DNA of 64,000 nucleotides, taken from NCBI RefSeq assembly GCF_007673235.1, contig NZ_VDZH01000001.1, positions 363,261-427,260 on the forward strand, given 5' to 3'. The notes beneath the pieces were generated by a model. The model was not told the origin of the DNA. It did no database searches and saw only the letters and a program-made list of their open reading frames with translations. This document shows positions 24,629-32,667 of this stretch, in pieces. Each line of letters opens with the position of its first letter. The first letter of the stretch is position 1. A program made the position numbers and the translations under genes. This DNA comes from Curtobacterium pusillum. GTDB lineage: Bacteria > Actinomycetota > Actinomycetes > Actinomycetales > Microbacteriaceae.

Positions 24629-24686
24629 CGCCCCGTCACGGACATCGCGCCCCGTCACACCGGGGCGCGATGTCCGTGACGGGGCG
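24629..24686. repeat. Perfect 25-bp inverted repeat (GACATCGCGCCC family)
   Basis: Two perfect 25-bp arms beginning CGCCCCGTCACGGACATCGC, separated by 8 nt. It lies between the convergent serine hydrolase and SGNH genes. The inner 14 bp are identical to the repeat at 7449-7512. It may serve as a bidirectional terminator. Confidence 0.88.
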
Positions 24687-24721
24687 CGAAGGTCTCGACC
24701 GCTCGGCGACCCGCGGTCCGA

Positions 24722-25516
24722 CTACGGGGTGTCGGACTTGTGCTCGACGACGTCCTGCAGCTCGGGCCGCTTCGGCGTCACGCCGTCGCCGGAGGACGTG
24801 TGCTTGATGCGCCGCACCACCCACGGCACGAGGTACTCCCGCGCCCAGCCGAGGTCCTCGGCGCGTGCCTCCCGCCACGGGCGCGCCTCGAGCGGCTCCG
24901 GGTTGAACGGCTCGAGCCCGTGCTCGACCCCGAGGGCGTCGAGCACGGCGGCCGCGACGGTGGCGTGGCCCATCGGGGAGTGGTGCAGCCGGTCCGGCGC
25001 CCACATCCGCGGGTCGCGGAGGACCCGGAGCGCCCACATGTTCGCCACGAGGGCCCCGTGCTTCAGGGCGATGGCGTGCAGGTTCTCGTTGTAGATCGCC
25101 GTCTTGCCGCGGACCATGCCGAGCACCGGGGTCATCCCGACGTCGGGGCCGGTGAAGAGCACCACGGTCGCGCCGTCGCTCCGCAGCCGCGACACCATCG
25201 CGTCCACCCGCTCGGCGAGTTCGTCGGGGTCGGAGCCCGGCCGGATGATGTCGTTGCCGCCGGCCGACACCGTGACGAGGTCCGGTCGGAGCGCGAGGGC
25301 CGGTTCGACCTGCTCGTCGATGATCTGCTGGAGCAGACGCCCGCGGATGGCCAGGTTGGCGTAGGCGAAGTCGTCCGTCTGGTTCGCCAGGACCTCTGCG
25401 ACGCGGTCCGCCCACCCGCGATTCCCGCCGGGGACGGTGGGGTCGGGGTCACCGATCCCCTCGGTGAACGAGTCACCGATCGCGACGTACCTGGACCACG
25501 GATGACGATCTGACAC
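24722..25516 (-). CDS. SGNH/GDSL hydrolase
   Basis: A 264-residue lipase/esterase of the SGNH superfamily. Block I is YVAIGDSFTEGIG near residue 11 (nucleophile Ser). Block III is VTVSAGGNDIIRPG. Block V is APDRLHHSPMGHATVA, carrying the Asp and His. No signal peptide is visible, so it is probably cytosolic. I choose GTG at 25516 because it lies exactly 7 nt after a minus-strand -10 TATGGT (25524-25529). ATG at 25528 overlaps that -10. Its start codon is only 23 bp from the divergent acyl-CoA dehydrogenase start. Confidence 0.85.
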   Translation of the reverse strand: MSDRHPWSRYVAIGDSFTEGIGDPDPTVPGGNRGWADRVAEVLANQTDDFAYANLAIRGRLLQQIIDEQVEPALALRPDLVTVSAGGNDIIRPGSDPDELAERVDAMVSRLRSDGATVVLFTGPDVGMTPVLGMVRGKTAIYNENLHAIALKHGALVANMWALRVLRDPRMWAPDRLHHSPMGHATVAAAVLDALGVEHGLEPFNPEPLEARPWREARAEDLGWAREYLVPWVVRRIKHTSSGDGVTPKRPELQDVVEHKSDTP

Positions 25517-25523
25517 TCCTCGG

Positions 25524-25533
25524 ACCATAGTCT
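25524..25533. promoter_or_regulatory. Overlapping bidirectional -10 elements (SGNH/acyl-CoA dehydrogenase)
   Basis: ACCATAGTCT contains minus-strand TATGGT (25524-25529) and plus-strand TAGTCT (25528-25533), sharing TA. The start codons lie 7 nt and 6 nt away respectively. Both genes would be leaderless, and each -35 region would fall in the other gene's coding sequence. Confidence 0.55.
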
Positions 25534-25539
25534 CGTGGC

Positions 25540-26694
25540 ATGACGAAGGCCAACCCCGCGGTGGTGCTCGACGAGGAGCTGCTGGAGCGCATCGCCGCTC
25601 GTGCACCCGGCTACGATGCCGCGAACGCGTTCTGCACCGAGGACCTCGACGAACTCCGGGCGGCCGGCTACCTGCGGCTCGGCGTGCCCGTCGAACGCGG
25701 CGGCGCCGGACTCGGCCTCGCCGCGACGTCCGCGGTGCAGCGGCGGCTCGCGGAGGCCGCGCCGGCGACGGCGCTGGGCCTCGGGATGCACCAGGTCTGG
25801 GTGCAGGCGGCGCGCGCGGTGTCCGCGCGAGGTGAGTCGTTCCTCCAGGCCGTCACCGACCACGCGGCGGACGACCACCTGCTCGCGTTCGGCGTGAGCG
25901 AGCCGGGCAACGACGCCGTGCTGTTCGACTCGCTGACGACGGCGGAGCCGGACGGCGACGGCGGCTACCGGTTCACGGGCACGAAGGTGTTCACCTCCCT
26001 CGCGCCGGCGTGGGACGTGCTGAGCGTGTTCGGCAAGGACGAGTCCGGGCCGGAACCGCGGCTCGTGCACGGCTTCGTGCTGCGGTCCGACGGGGACGTC
26101 GAGCACCTCGACGACTGGGACACGCTCGGGATGCGGGCCACCCAGAGCCGCTCGACCAAGCTCCACGGCGTGCACGTGCCGGCCGACCGGATCGTGCGGA
26201 CCCTGCCCGTCGGGCCGAACCAGGACCCGCTCGTGTTCGGCATCTTCGCGTCGTTCGAGCTGCTCATCGCCTCGGTGTACGTCGGGATCGCCTCGCGGGC
26301 GGTTTCGCTGGCCGTCTCGGCAGTGCGGTCGCGCGCTGCACTCGACGGGACGCCGCGGTCCGAGGACCCGGACGTGCGACGGGCGATCGCGGACATGCGC
26401 GGGACGGCCGACGCGATCGAGCTGCAGGTGTCCTCGCTCGCGCGGTCGGTCGACGAGCTCGACGACCTCGGGGCGCGGTGGTTCCCGCTGCTCGTCGGGA
26501 CGAAGGCCCGGGCGGTCGACGCGGCGCAGCACGTGGTGGACGAGGCGATGCGGGTGGTCGGCGGTGGGGCCTACCGCGCCGGGGGCGAGCTCGCCCGCCT
26601 GGCCCGGGACGTCCGGGCGGGGCAGTACCACCCGTCGTCGCGGGACTCGGCGGCGCGGACGATCGCGGCGTCGGTGCTGGGGCCGCTCGCCTGA
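25540..26694 (+). CDS. Acyl-CoA dehydrogenase family flavoprotein
   Basis: A 384-residue flavoenzyme with acyl-CoA dehydrogenase architecture: an N-terminal helical domain, a middle beta domain with LLAFGVSEPGND (flavin/substrate loop) and YRFTGTKVFTSLAPAWD, and a C-terminal helical domain with FGIFASFELLIASVYVGIAS, then AMRVVGGGAYRAGG. The usual catalytic Glu is not obvious. It could therefore be a related monooxygenase (DszC/HpaH-like) rather than a beta-oxidation dehydrogenase. ATG at 25540, 6 nt after TAGTCT, has no ribosome site, so it is probably leaderless. Monocistronic; divergent from the SGNH hydrolase gene. Confidence 0.78.
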   Translation: MTKANPAVVLDEELLERIAARAPGYDAANAFCTEDLDELRAAGYLRLGVPVERGGAGLGLAATSAVQRRLAEAAPATALGLGMHQVWVQAARAVSARGESFLQAVTDHAADDHLLAFGVSEPGNDAVLFDSLTTAEPDGDGGYRFTGTKVFTSLAPAWDVLSVFGKDESGPEPRLVHGFVLRSDGDVEHLDDWDTLGMRATQSRSTKLHGVHVPADRIVRTLPVGPNQDPLVFGIFASFELLIASVYVGIASRAVSLAVSAVRSRAALDGTPRSEDPDVRRAIADMRGTADAIELQVSSLARSVDELDDLGARWFPLLVGTKARAVDAAQHVVDEAMRVVGGGAYRAGGELARLARDVRAGQYHPSSRDSAARTIAASVLGPLA

Positions 26695-26735
26695 CGCGGC
26701 GGACGCCCTCGGTGGCCGGGGTGCTCCTCGCGCCG

Positions 26736-26861
26736 GTCGGAACGACATCGTCGACGTCGTACGACATCGGTCCTGTCGCAGCCCCGCGTCCGCAACGGTT
26801 GCGCGCGCGGGGTTGCGACGACGCGGACGTCGCACGACATCGGCATTGTCGTTCGGAGTCG
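26736..26861. repeat. Long palindromic element, GTCGTACGACA family
   Basis: About 60-bp imperfect arms around a GCAACGGTTGC centre (26792-26802). The arms carry GTCGTACGACATCGG on the left and a matching inverted block on the right. A related element with the same centre (GCAACTGTTGC) and GTCGTACGAC arms occurs at 34091-34212. It lies in the 241-bp gap between the acyl-CoA dehydrogenase and FUSC genes. The rest of the gap has only a -10 candidate TACGAT (26896-26901). Confidence 0.8.
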
Positions 26862-26935
26862 GCCCCGCCACCCCCTCCAACTAGTTCGCCTGCGGTACGA
26901 TTGCCCTCCCGAGTGAACCAGGAGACGGCCGGAGC

Positions 26936-29254
26936 GTGCCGAGGACCGAGACCACGAACCGGACCGCCCCGCGGCGACGGACCCGCACCCAGCGACTGAC
27001 CGACCGAGCCCTCGCGCTCGACCCCGGCTTGGTCAAGACCGACGGTGCCCTCCGCACCCTCGTCGCCGTCCCGGCCGGCATGGCCGTCGGGTACGCGATC
27101 GCGACGGAGTTCGGGCTGCCGGCGATCCTCGGCGTGATGATCGGCGCGATGCCGGCCTTCATCACCTGCCTGGTGATCGTCGACCCGAGCACCGGCAGGA
27201 CCGCCGCGCGCACCGGGGCGGTCCTCGTGCCGTTCGTCGTCGCGCTCGCGGGGAGCATCGCCCTGCAGCCGTTCCGGCTCCTCGAACTCGTCCTCATCGT
27301 CGTGCTGCTCTTCCTGCAGTTCGCGGCGGCGTCGTGGGGAGCCTGGGCGGCGGACGCGGCGATCGTCGGGTTCGCCGGGTACTTGTGCGGGCTCCTGCTG
27401 CCGCTGCCCGAGACGAGTGTCATCCCGCTCGGGCTCGTCGTCGCCGGGTCCCTCGCCGTGACGATCGTCGTCCGGTTGCTGTTCCGGCCGGACCCGCACC
27501 GCGCGCTGCTCCGGACCCGTCGCGGGTTCGTCGCCCGGGGTTCGGACGTGCTCGAGGCTTCCGCAGCCGTCCTCGCAGCCGGAACCGTCGGCGCCGCCGC
27601 CGACGACCCGCGCGCCCGCCGCCGTGCCCTCCGACGCCTGGGCCGAGCCCGCGACCGGTACCACGAGATCGCCCTGACGGTCGACGGCATGCTCGCCGCG
27701 AGCGGTGTCGACGCCGACACCGCCGCCGAGGAGCTGCACCGCCTGGTGTTCGACACGCACTTCGCGATCGACGAACTCGGACGCGGGGCCGGGGCGCTCG
27801 TCGAGCACGGCGCACCGTCGGACGTGCGGCACGCCGCGCTCCGGGCGTTCACGGTCGTCCTCCGCCACGGCGGCAGCCACGGCCAGGACGCGGCGCACAC
27901 GCTGCTCGCCCGCTACGGGATCACGGCCTCGGCGGCCGACGAGGGGTCGCGGACCACCGCGATCGTCCGCCGCATGGCCGCGGAGTTCGCCGACCTCCGG
28001 TCCGCCGGACTGCGGTGGCGCGAGCTCCGCGACGAGCTGCCCCGCCGCGGAGCCGGCGTCCCGTTCGCCACGCCCGTGATCCTGGCCGGTGGTCGACCCG
28101 CCGGAGCCGTACCGGTCCTCGCGGACGCCGTCGCCGAGGGGCCGTGGCGACGCTGGCACCTCACGGCGTCGCTCCGGACCGCCGTGCACGCCGCCATCGC
28201 CGTCGCGATCGTCGAACCCCTCGCGCTCCTGCTCGACGGCAGTCGGTTCTACTGGGGCGTCATCGGCGTGATGATCGTCCTCGCCGGCACGAACACCACG
28301 CACGAGCGGATCCGGAAGGGCCTCCACCGCGGGGTCGGGACCGTGGTCGGGGGAGCGGTCGGCATCGTCCTCGTCCACCTGCTCGGCACGACGCACCCGT
28401 GGGTGACGATCGTGCTCGTCTGCGTCCTGCTCGCCGTCGGCACGTACGGCTTCGGCGGCGTCTACTCGGTCTGGGCCGCGTGCCTCGTCGTCGTCCTCTG
28501 CCAGGTGTACGCGTTCTCCGGCACCTTCACCGACTCCCTCATCCCGATGCGTCTCGCCGAGAACCTGCTCGGCGCCGCGGTCGCGGTCCTCGTCAGCGCC
28601 GTCGTCTTCCCGATCGCCACCCGTGCCGTCATCCGGCGCGCGGTGCGGCGGCAGCTGGTCGCGGTCCGCACATTTGTGCTCGCGCTGGTGGGGGTCGAGG
28701 CCGACACCGAGGCGGACGCGGACGACACGTCGGAGGCGGGCCGTGCCTCCCGTCCGACCGACGAAACGGTGACGGACCTGCGTGCCCGGTCGCGTGCGGT
28801 CGACGCCGCCACCTACCAACTCGACGCGGTCCTGCGGCCGATGGTCCGGTTCCCGACGGGTGGGCCGGCGCGCGCCGATGCCAGGACGCGCGCCTCCCTG
28901 CAGGCGGCCGCGACGTTCGCGCGCGAGGCGGCCGGGAGGCTCGGTGCGGCCCCGCAGGACCCGCCAGCCGCCCTGCGTGGTGCGGCCGAGAGCCTCGCCT
29001 CCTCGATCGCGCAGCTCGCGGACGCCATCGTGGCGGGCCCGCGGTCCGCCACGTCGGCGGCGGTCTGGGTGCGGGTCGGCGACCAGCTCGACGAGGCCGT
29101 GGCGGCCGCCTCCGGACGCGGCGACGAGCGGGCGATCGAGACTGCCGCGCACGCGCTGGGGCGCATCGACGAGGCGCTCGCGCTGCTCGCCGACCGCCAC
29201 CACGCGACCGTCGTCGGGGCGATGTCGGTGGGTCCTGGCATCATCGCCGTGTGA
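26936..29254 (+). CDS. FUSC family membrane protein (aromatic acid exporter-like)
   Basis: A 772-residue protein with two membrane blocks. The N-terminal block (about residues 40-180) has helices such as TLVAVPAGMAVGYAIATEF and AILGVMIGAMPAFITCLVI. A cytosolic helical region follows. The second block (about residues 420-565) has RFYWGVIGVMIVLAGTNTTH, the typical FUSC motif, then further helices. The C-terminal 200 residues are soluble and helical. FUSC proteins are linked to efflux of aromatic acids or other toxic compounds; the substrate here is unknown. GTG at 26936 is preceded by AGGAGA. A GGAGGC...GCCTCC repeat (28732-28750) lies in the linker after the last membrane helix. It overlaps dinB by 4 bp. 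Confidence 0.85.
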   Translation: MPRTETTNRTAPRRRTRTQRLTDRALALDPGLVKTDGALRTLVAVPAGMAVGYAIATEFGLPAILGVMIGAMPAFITCLVIVDPSTGRTAARTGAVLVPFVVALAGSIALQPFRLLELVLIVVLLFLQFAAASWGAWAADAAIVGFAGYLCGLLLPLPETSVIPLGLVVAGSLAVTIVVRLLFRPDPHRALLRTRRGFVARGSDVLEASAAVLAAGTVGAAADDPRARRRALRRLGRARDRYHEIALTVDGMLAASGVDADTAAEELHRLVFDTHFAIDELGRGAGALVEHGAPSDVRHAALRAFTVVLRHGGSHGQDAAHTLLARYGITASAADEGSRTTAIVRRMAAEFADLRSAGLRWRELRDELPRRGAGVPFATPVILAGGRPAGAVPVLADAVAEGPWRRWHLTASLRTAVHAAIAVAIVEPLALLLDGSRFYWGVIGVMIVLAGTNTTHERIRKGLHRGVGTVVGGAVGIVLVHLLGTTHPWVTIVLVCVLLAVGTYGFGGVYSVWAACLVVVLCQVYAFSGTFTDSLIPMRLAENLLGAAVAVLVSAVVFPIATRAVIRRAVRRQLVAVRTFVLALVGVEADTEADADDTSEAGRASRPTDETVTDLRARSRAVDAATYQLDAVLRPMVRFPTGGPARADARTRASLQAAATFAREAAGRLGAAPQDPPAALRGAAESLASSIAQLADAIVAGPRSATSAAVWVRVGDQLDEAVAAASGRGDERAIETAAHALGRIDEALALLADRHHATVVGAMSVGPGIIAV

Positions 29255-30501
29255 GTAAGCAGGACGGACGCAACCGACTGGTGTCCGACGCGCCCGTCGA
29301 CGACCTGACGGCGAGCGTGCTGCACGTCGACATGGACGCCTTCTTCGCCTCCGTCGAGCTGCTCGACCGGCCGGACCTCCGCGGGTTGCCGGTGATCGTC
29401 GGCCACGACTCCGACCGCTCCGTCGTGACGGCGGCGACGTACGAAGCGCGCAAGTACGGCGTGAATTCCGCGATGCCGATGGCCGTGGCCAAGCGTCGGT
29501 GCCCCGCCGCGATCATCGTCGAGCCGCACTTCGAGAAGTACCGCGACAAGTCCGCCGCGGTGATGGCCGTGTTCGACCGCTTCACGCCCAGGGTGGAGAG
29601 GCTCGGCATCGACGAAGCCTTCCTCGACGTCGCGGGCGCCATCCGGCTGTACGGCACCCCGTGGGAGATCGGCCGCGCGATCCGCGGGGCGGTGTACGCC
29701 GAGACGGGCCTGCACTGCTCCGTCGGTGCCGCGTCGACCAAGTTCGTGGCGAAGCTCGCGTCCAGTCGTGCCAAGCCGGACGGCCTCCTCGTGGTCCCGG
29801 CTGCCGACACCGTCGCGTTCCTGCACCCGCAGCCGGTGTCCGCGCTGTGGGGCGTCGGCGGCAAGACGCAGGAGACCCTCGAGCGTCGCGGCATCCGGAC
29901 CGTGGGCGACCTCGCGACGACACCGCTCGGCTCGCTCGTCTCCGCGCTGGGACCGGCCGGTGGGCAGCGGCTGCACGATCTCTCCTGGGGCCGTGACCCC
30001 CGTGTGGTCGAGGACGGTGTCGGCGAGAAGTCGATCGGGCACGAGATGACGTTCGGGCGGGACCTCACCGAGCGTGACGACGTCGCGCGCGAACTCCTGC
30101 GCCTCGCCGACAAGGTTGCCGTGCGGCTCCGGCGCGCGGACGTCCAGGCCCGGACCATCGCGCTCAAGGTCCGCTACACCGACTTCACCACGCTGACCCG
30201 GTCCCGCACCCTCGCCGAACCCACCGACGTCGCCAAGCGCCTGCACCGCGAAGCCGTCGAGCTGTACGACGTCCTGCACCGACCGGGCAACCAGATCCGG
30301 CTCATCGGGGTCCGCGGCGAGAACCTCGTGCCGGCCGCGGCGAGCAACGCGCTGTGGGACGACGACGCGCCGTGGCGCGACACCGAGACGACGGTCGACG
30401 CGGTCGCCGCACGCTTCGGTGCGGGCGTGCTCCGACCGGCCTCCCTGGTCCGCGGCACGCCCGAGGGGCACGTTCCGCACGCTCGGCAGGACCGAGGGTG
30501 A
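29251..30501 (+). CDS. dinB: DNA polymerase IV
   Basis: Y-family translesion polymerase of 416 residues. The palm motif is LHVDMDAFFASVELLDRPDL near residue 20, with metal-binding Asp. RLGIDEAFLDV carries the second Asp/Glu pair. The thumb HhH segment is VSALWGVGGKTQETLERRG. The little-finger domain is at about residues 245-355. There is no clear C-terminal clamp-binding QLxLF-type motif; the tail is TPEGHVPHARQDRG. GTG at 29251 overlaps the FUSC stop (GTGA). GTG at 29281 is a possible shorter start. Co-transcription with a FUSC transporter is unusual for an SOS gene, and I see no LexA box between them. Confidence 0.92.
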   Translation: MSKQDGRNRLVSDAPVDDLTASVLHVDMDAFFASVELLDRPDLRGLPVIVGHDSDRSVVTAATYEARKYGVNSAMPMAVAKRRCPAAIIVEPHFEKYRDKSAAVMAVFDRFTPRVERLGIDEAFLDVAGAIRLYGTPWEIGRAIRGAVYAETGLHCSVGAASTKFVAKLASSRAKPDGLLVVPAADTVAFLHPQPVSALWGVGGKTQETLERRGIRTVGDLATTPLGSLVSALGPAGGQRLHDLSWGRDPRVVEDGVGEKSIGHEMTFGRDLTERDDVARELLRLADKVAVRLRRADVQARTIALKVRYTDFTTLTRSRTLAEPTDVAKRLHREAVELYDVLHRPGNQIRLIGVRGENLVPAAASNALWDDDAPWRDTETTVDAVAARFGAGVLRPASLVRGTPEGHVPHARQDRG

Positions 30502-30504
30502 CGG

Positions 30505-30510
30505 TAGAAT
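30505..30510 (+). promoter_or_regulatory. -10 hexamer of helicase gene
   Basis: TAGAAT, 8 nt before GTG at 30519. It supports initiation inside the spacer rather than only read-through from dinB. Confidence 0.55.
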
Positions 30511-30518
30511 CGTGCGAA

Positions 30519-32429
30519 GTGAGCGCAGCCGAGTACACCGATCAGCCAGCTGCCGGGGACCAGTCCGCGGCGCTGTGGGACGACGCACCCGCTGCACCTG
30601 AGCACCCCGTCGTCGCGCACGACGAAGCCGTCGCCGCTGCCGAGGCAGCCGGTAACTCGGCCGTGCAGAACCTGTCGCCGGCCTTCCCGGACCGCGCTGC
30701 CTGGGGCACCGCGTCCAAGCTGCGCGCCTGGCAGGTCGAGGCGCTGACGAAGTACTTCGAGACCGAGCCGCGCGACTTCCTCACGGCGGCGACCCCCGGC
30801 GCCGGCAAGACGACCTTCGCGCTCCGCCTGGCGACCGAGCTGCTGGCCCGCGGCACCGTCGACCGGATCGTCGTCGTAGCCCCGACCGAGCACCTCAAGC
30901 GGCAGTGGGCCGACTCCGCCGACCGGGTGGGCATCCGGATCGACCCGATGTTCAAGAACGGCGACGGCATGTTCGGCCGGCACTACCAGGGCGTGGCGAT
31001 CACGTACGCCCAGGTCGGCATGAACCCCGAGGTCCACCAGAAGATCACCGCGGGTGGCAAGACGCTCGTCATCCTCGACGAGGTCCACCACGGCGGCGAC
31101 GCCCTGACGTGGGGCGACGGCATCAGGGAGGCCTTCTCGAAGGCCACCCGACGTCTCTCCCTGTCCGGCACCCCGTTCCGGTCGGACACCGCCCCGATCC
31201 CGTTCGTGCAGTACGCCCCCGACGAGCAGGGCATCCGCACCTCGATCTCCGACTACAACTACGGCTACGGCCGCGCACTCAAGGACGGCGTCGTCCGGCC
31301 CGTGCTCTTCATGGCCTACGCGGGGCAGATGCGCTGGAAGACCCGGATGGGCGACGAGATGTCGGCGTCCCTCGGGGAGCAGGTCACGAAGGACATCACC
31401 GCGCAGGCCTGGCGAACGGCGCTCTCGCCAGAGGGCGAGTGGATGCCGGCGGTCCTGTCCGCGGCCGACAAGCGACTGACCGAGGTCCGTCGCGGCGTGC
31501 CCGACGCCGGCGGCCTCGTCATCGCCACGGACACCACCACCGCCCGCGCGTACGCGCGCATCCTGCAGCAGATCACGGGGGAGCGGCCCGCGGTCGTCCT
31601 CTCCGACGAAGCCGCCGGGTCGAGCCGGATCAGCGCCTTCGCCGAGGACACCTCGCGCTGGATGGTCGCCGTCCGGATGGTGTCGGAAGGCGTCGACGTC
31701 CCGCGGCTCTGCGTCGGGGTCTACGCCACGAGCGCCAGCACGCCGCTGTTCTTCGCCCAGGTGATCGGCCGCTTCGTGCGTGCGCGGCGCCGCGGTGAGA
31801 CGGCGTCGGTGTTCCTGCCGAGCGTCCCCGGGCTGATGGCCCTCGCGGCCTCGCTCGAGCTCGAGCGCGACCACGCGCTGGACCGCCCGAAGGACGCCGA
31901 CGACGGGATGTACAACCCCGAGGACGCCATGGTCGCCGAGGCCAACAAGGAGGACCGGGCGTCCGAGAGCCTCCTCGAGGTCCAGCCGTTCGAGGCGCTC
32001 GACTCGCAGGCCTCCTTCGACCGCGTCCTCTACGACGGCGGCGAGTTCGGCACCGGTGGCGAGGTCGGATCGCTCGAGGAACTCGACTTCATCGGCATCC
32101 CGGGCCTGCTCGAACCCGACCAGGTGCGCGACCTGCTGCGCGCGCGGCAGGCGACCCAGGCGAAGCGAGCCAAGGGCCGCACGCCGAAGGACGGGATGCC
32201 GAAGGCCCCGGTCGCCGAGGACCGCCCGATGTACCAGACGATCAAGGAGCAGCGGTCGGAACTGCACCGGCTCGTGTCGATCTGGTCGCGGCACTCGAAC
32301 GAGCCGCACGGCGCCATCCACGCCGAGCTCCGCCGCATCAGCGGGGGGCCGGCGGTGGCGCAGGCGAGCATCGAGCAGATCCAGAAGCGCATCGACGTGC
32401 TGCGCTCCCGCATCGGCGGGCGCAGGTGA
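30519..32429 (+). CDS. DEAD/DEAH-box helicase (SF2)
   Basis: A 636-residue SF2 helicase. Motif I is ATPGAGKTTFALRLA and motif II is VILDEVHHGGDA. Motif III is LSLSGTPFRSDTAPIPF, and motif VI is FAQVIGRFVRARRRGE. Substrate selection cannot be predicted; the architecture resembles UvsW/Rad25-like helicases found singly in actinobacteria. A long, acidic, Glu/Asp-rich C-terminal region follows the motor. GTG at 30519 fits the leaderless spacing; GTG at 30498 overlapping the dinB stop is an alternative that adds seven residues. It overlaps the DUF5703 gene by 4 bp. Confidence 0.87.
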   Translation: MSAAEYTDQPAAGDQSAALWDDAPAAPEHPVVAHDEAVAAAEAAGNSAVQNLSPAFPDRAAWGTASKLRAWQVEALTKYFETEPRDFLTAATPGAGKTTFALRLATELLARGTVDRIVVVAPTEHLKRQWADSADRVGIRIDPMFKNGDGMFGRHYQGVAITYAQVGMNPEVHQKITAGGKTLVILDEVHHGGDALTWGDGIREAFSKATRRLSLSGTPFRSDTAPIPFVQYAPDEQGIRTSISDYNYGYGRALKDGVVRPVLFMAYAGQMRWKTRMGDEMSASLGEQVTKDITAQAWRTALSPEGEWMPAVLSAADKRLTEVRRGVPDAGGLVIATDTTTARAYARILQQITGERPAVVLSDEAAGSSRISAFAEDTSRWMVAVRMVSEGVDVPRLCVGVYATSASTPLFFAQVIGRFVRARRRGETASVFLPSVPGLMALAASLELERDHALDRPKDADDGMYNPEDAMVAEANKEDRASESLLEVQPFEALDSQASFDRVLYDGGEFGTGGEVGSLEELDFIGIPGLLEPDQVRDLLRARQATQAKRAKGRTPKDGMPKAPVAEDRPMYQTIKEQRSELHRLVSIWSRHSNEPHGAIHAELRRISGGPAVAQASIEQIQKRIDVLRSRIGGRR

Positions 32430-32635
32430 TCGAACCCGTGGACGACCGCACCTGGTACGTCAAGCGGGACGCGAAGTCATCACCCGAGGCGATCATCGAC
32501 CGCTTCGGCGGCGGCTACCGGCTGCGTCGGTTCTCCCTCACGGAGTCCCGTCGCACGCCTCACGGCGTCTACACGGGCGTCGAGCTCGCCGAGACCGCCT
32601 GGTGGCGTCTGCGCGACCGCCCGCGCGGCTCATGA
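32426..32635 (+). CDS. DUF5703 family small protein
   Basis: A 69-residue actinobacterial protein with no assigned function. The WYVKRDAKSSPEAIIDRFGGG and AWWRLRDRPRGS segments identify the DUF5703 family. It is basic and has no membrane segment. The GTG start overlaps the helicase stop (GTGA), so the two are translated together and may share a nucleic-acid role; this is inference. Confidence 0.82.
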   Translation: MIEPVDDRTWYVKRDAKSSPEAIIDRFGGGYRLRRFSLTESRRTPHGVYTGVELAETAWWRLRDRPRGS

Positions 32636-32667
32636 CATCACAAGCCGTATTCGGGTAGACCGGGGGA

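Noticed and set aside
26264..29203. 979-residue open frame antisense to the FUSC gene
   Set aside because: It is an artefact of GC-rich third positions. It is rich in Arg, Gly and Asp, has no domain, and lies opposite a clear FUSC membrane protein.
29100..29300. LexA/SOS box upstream of dinB
   Set aside because: I found no clear LexA-type dyad. The gene appears co-translated with the FUSC gene.
30498..30518. GTG at 30498 as helicase start, overlapping dinB stop
   Set aside because: Possible by the common GTGA pattern, but TAGAAT at 30505 and the 8-nt spacing to GTG 30519 favour the later start. Kept as an alternative.
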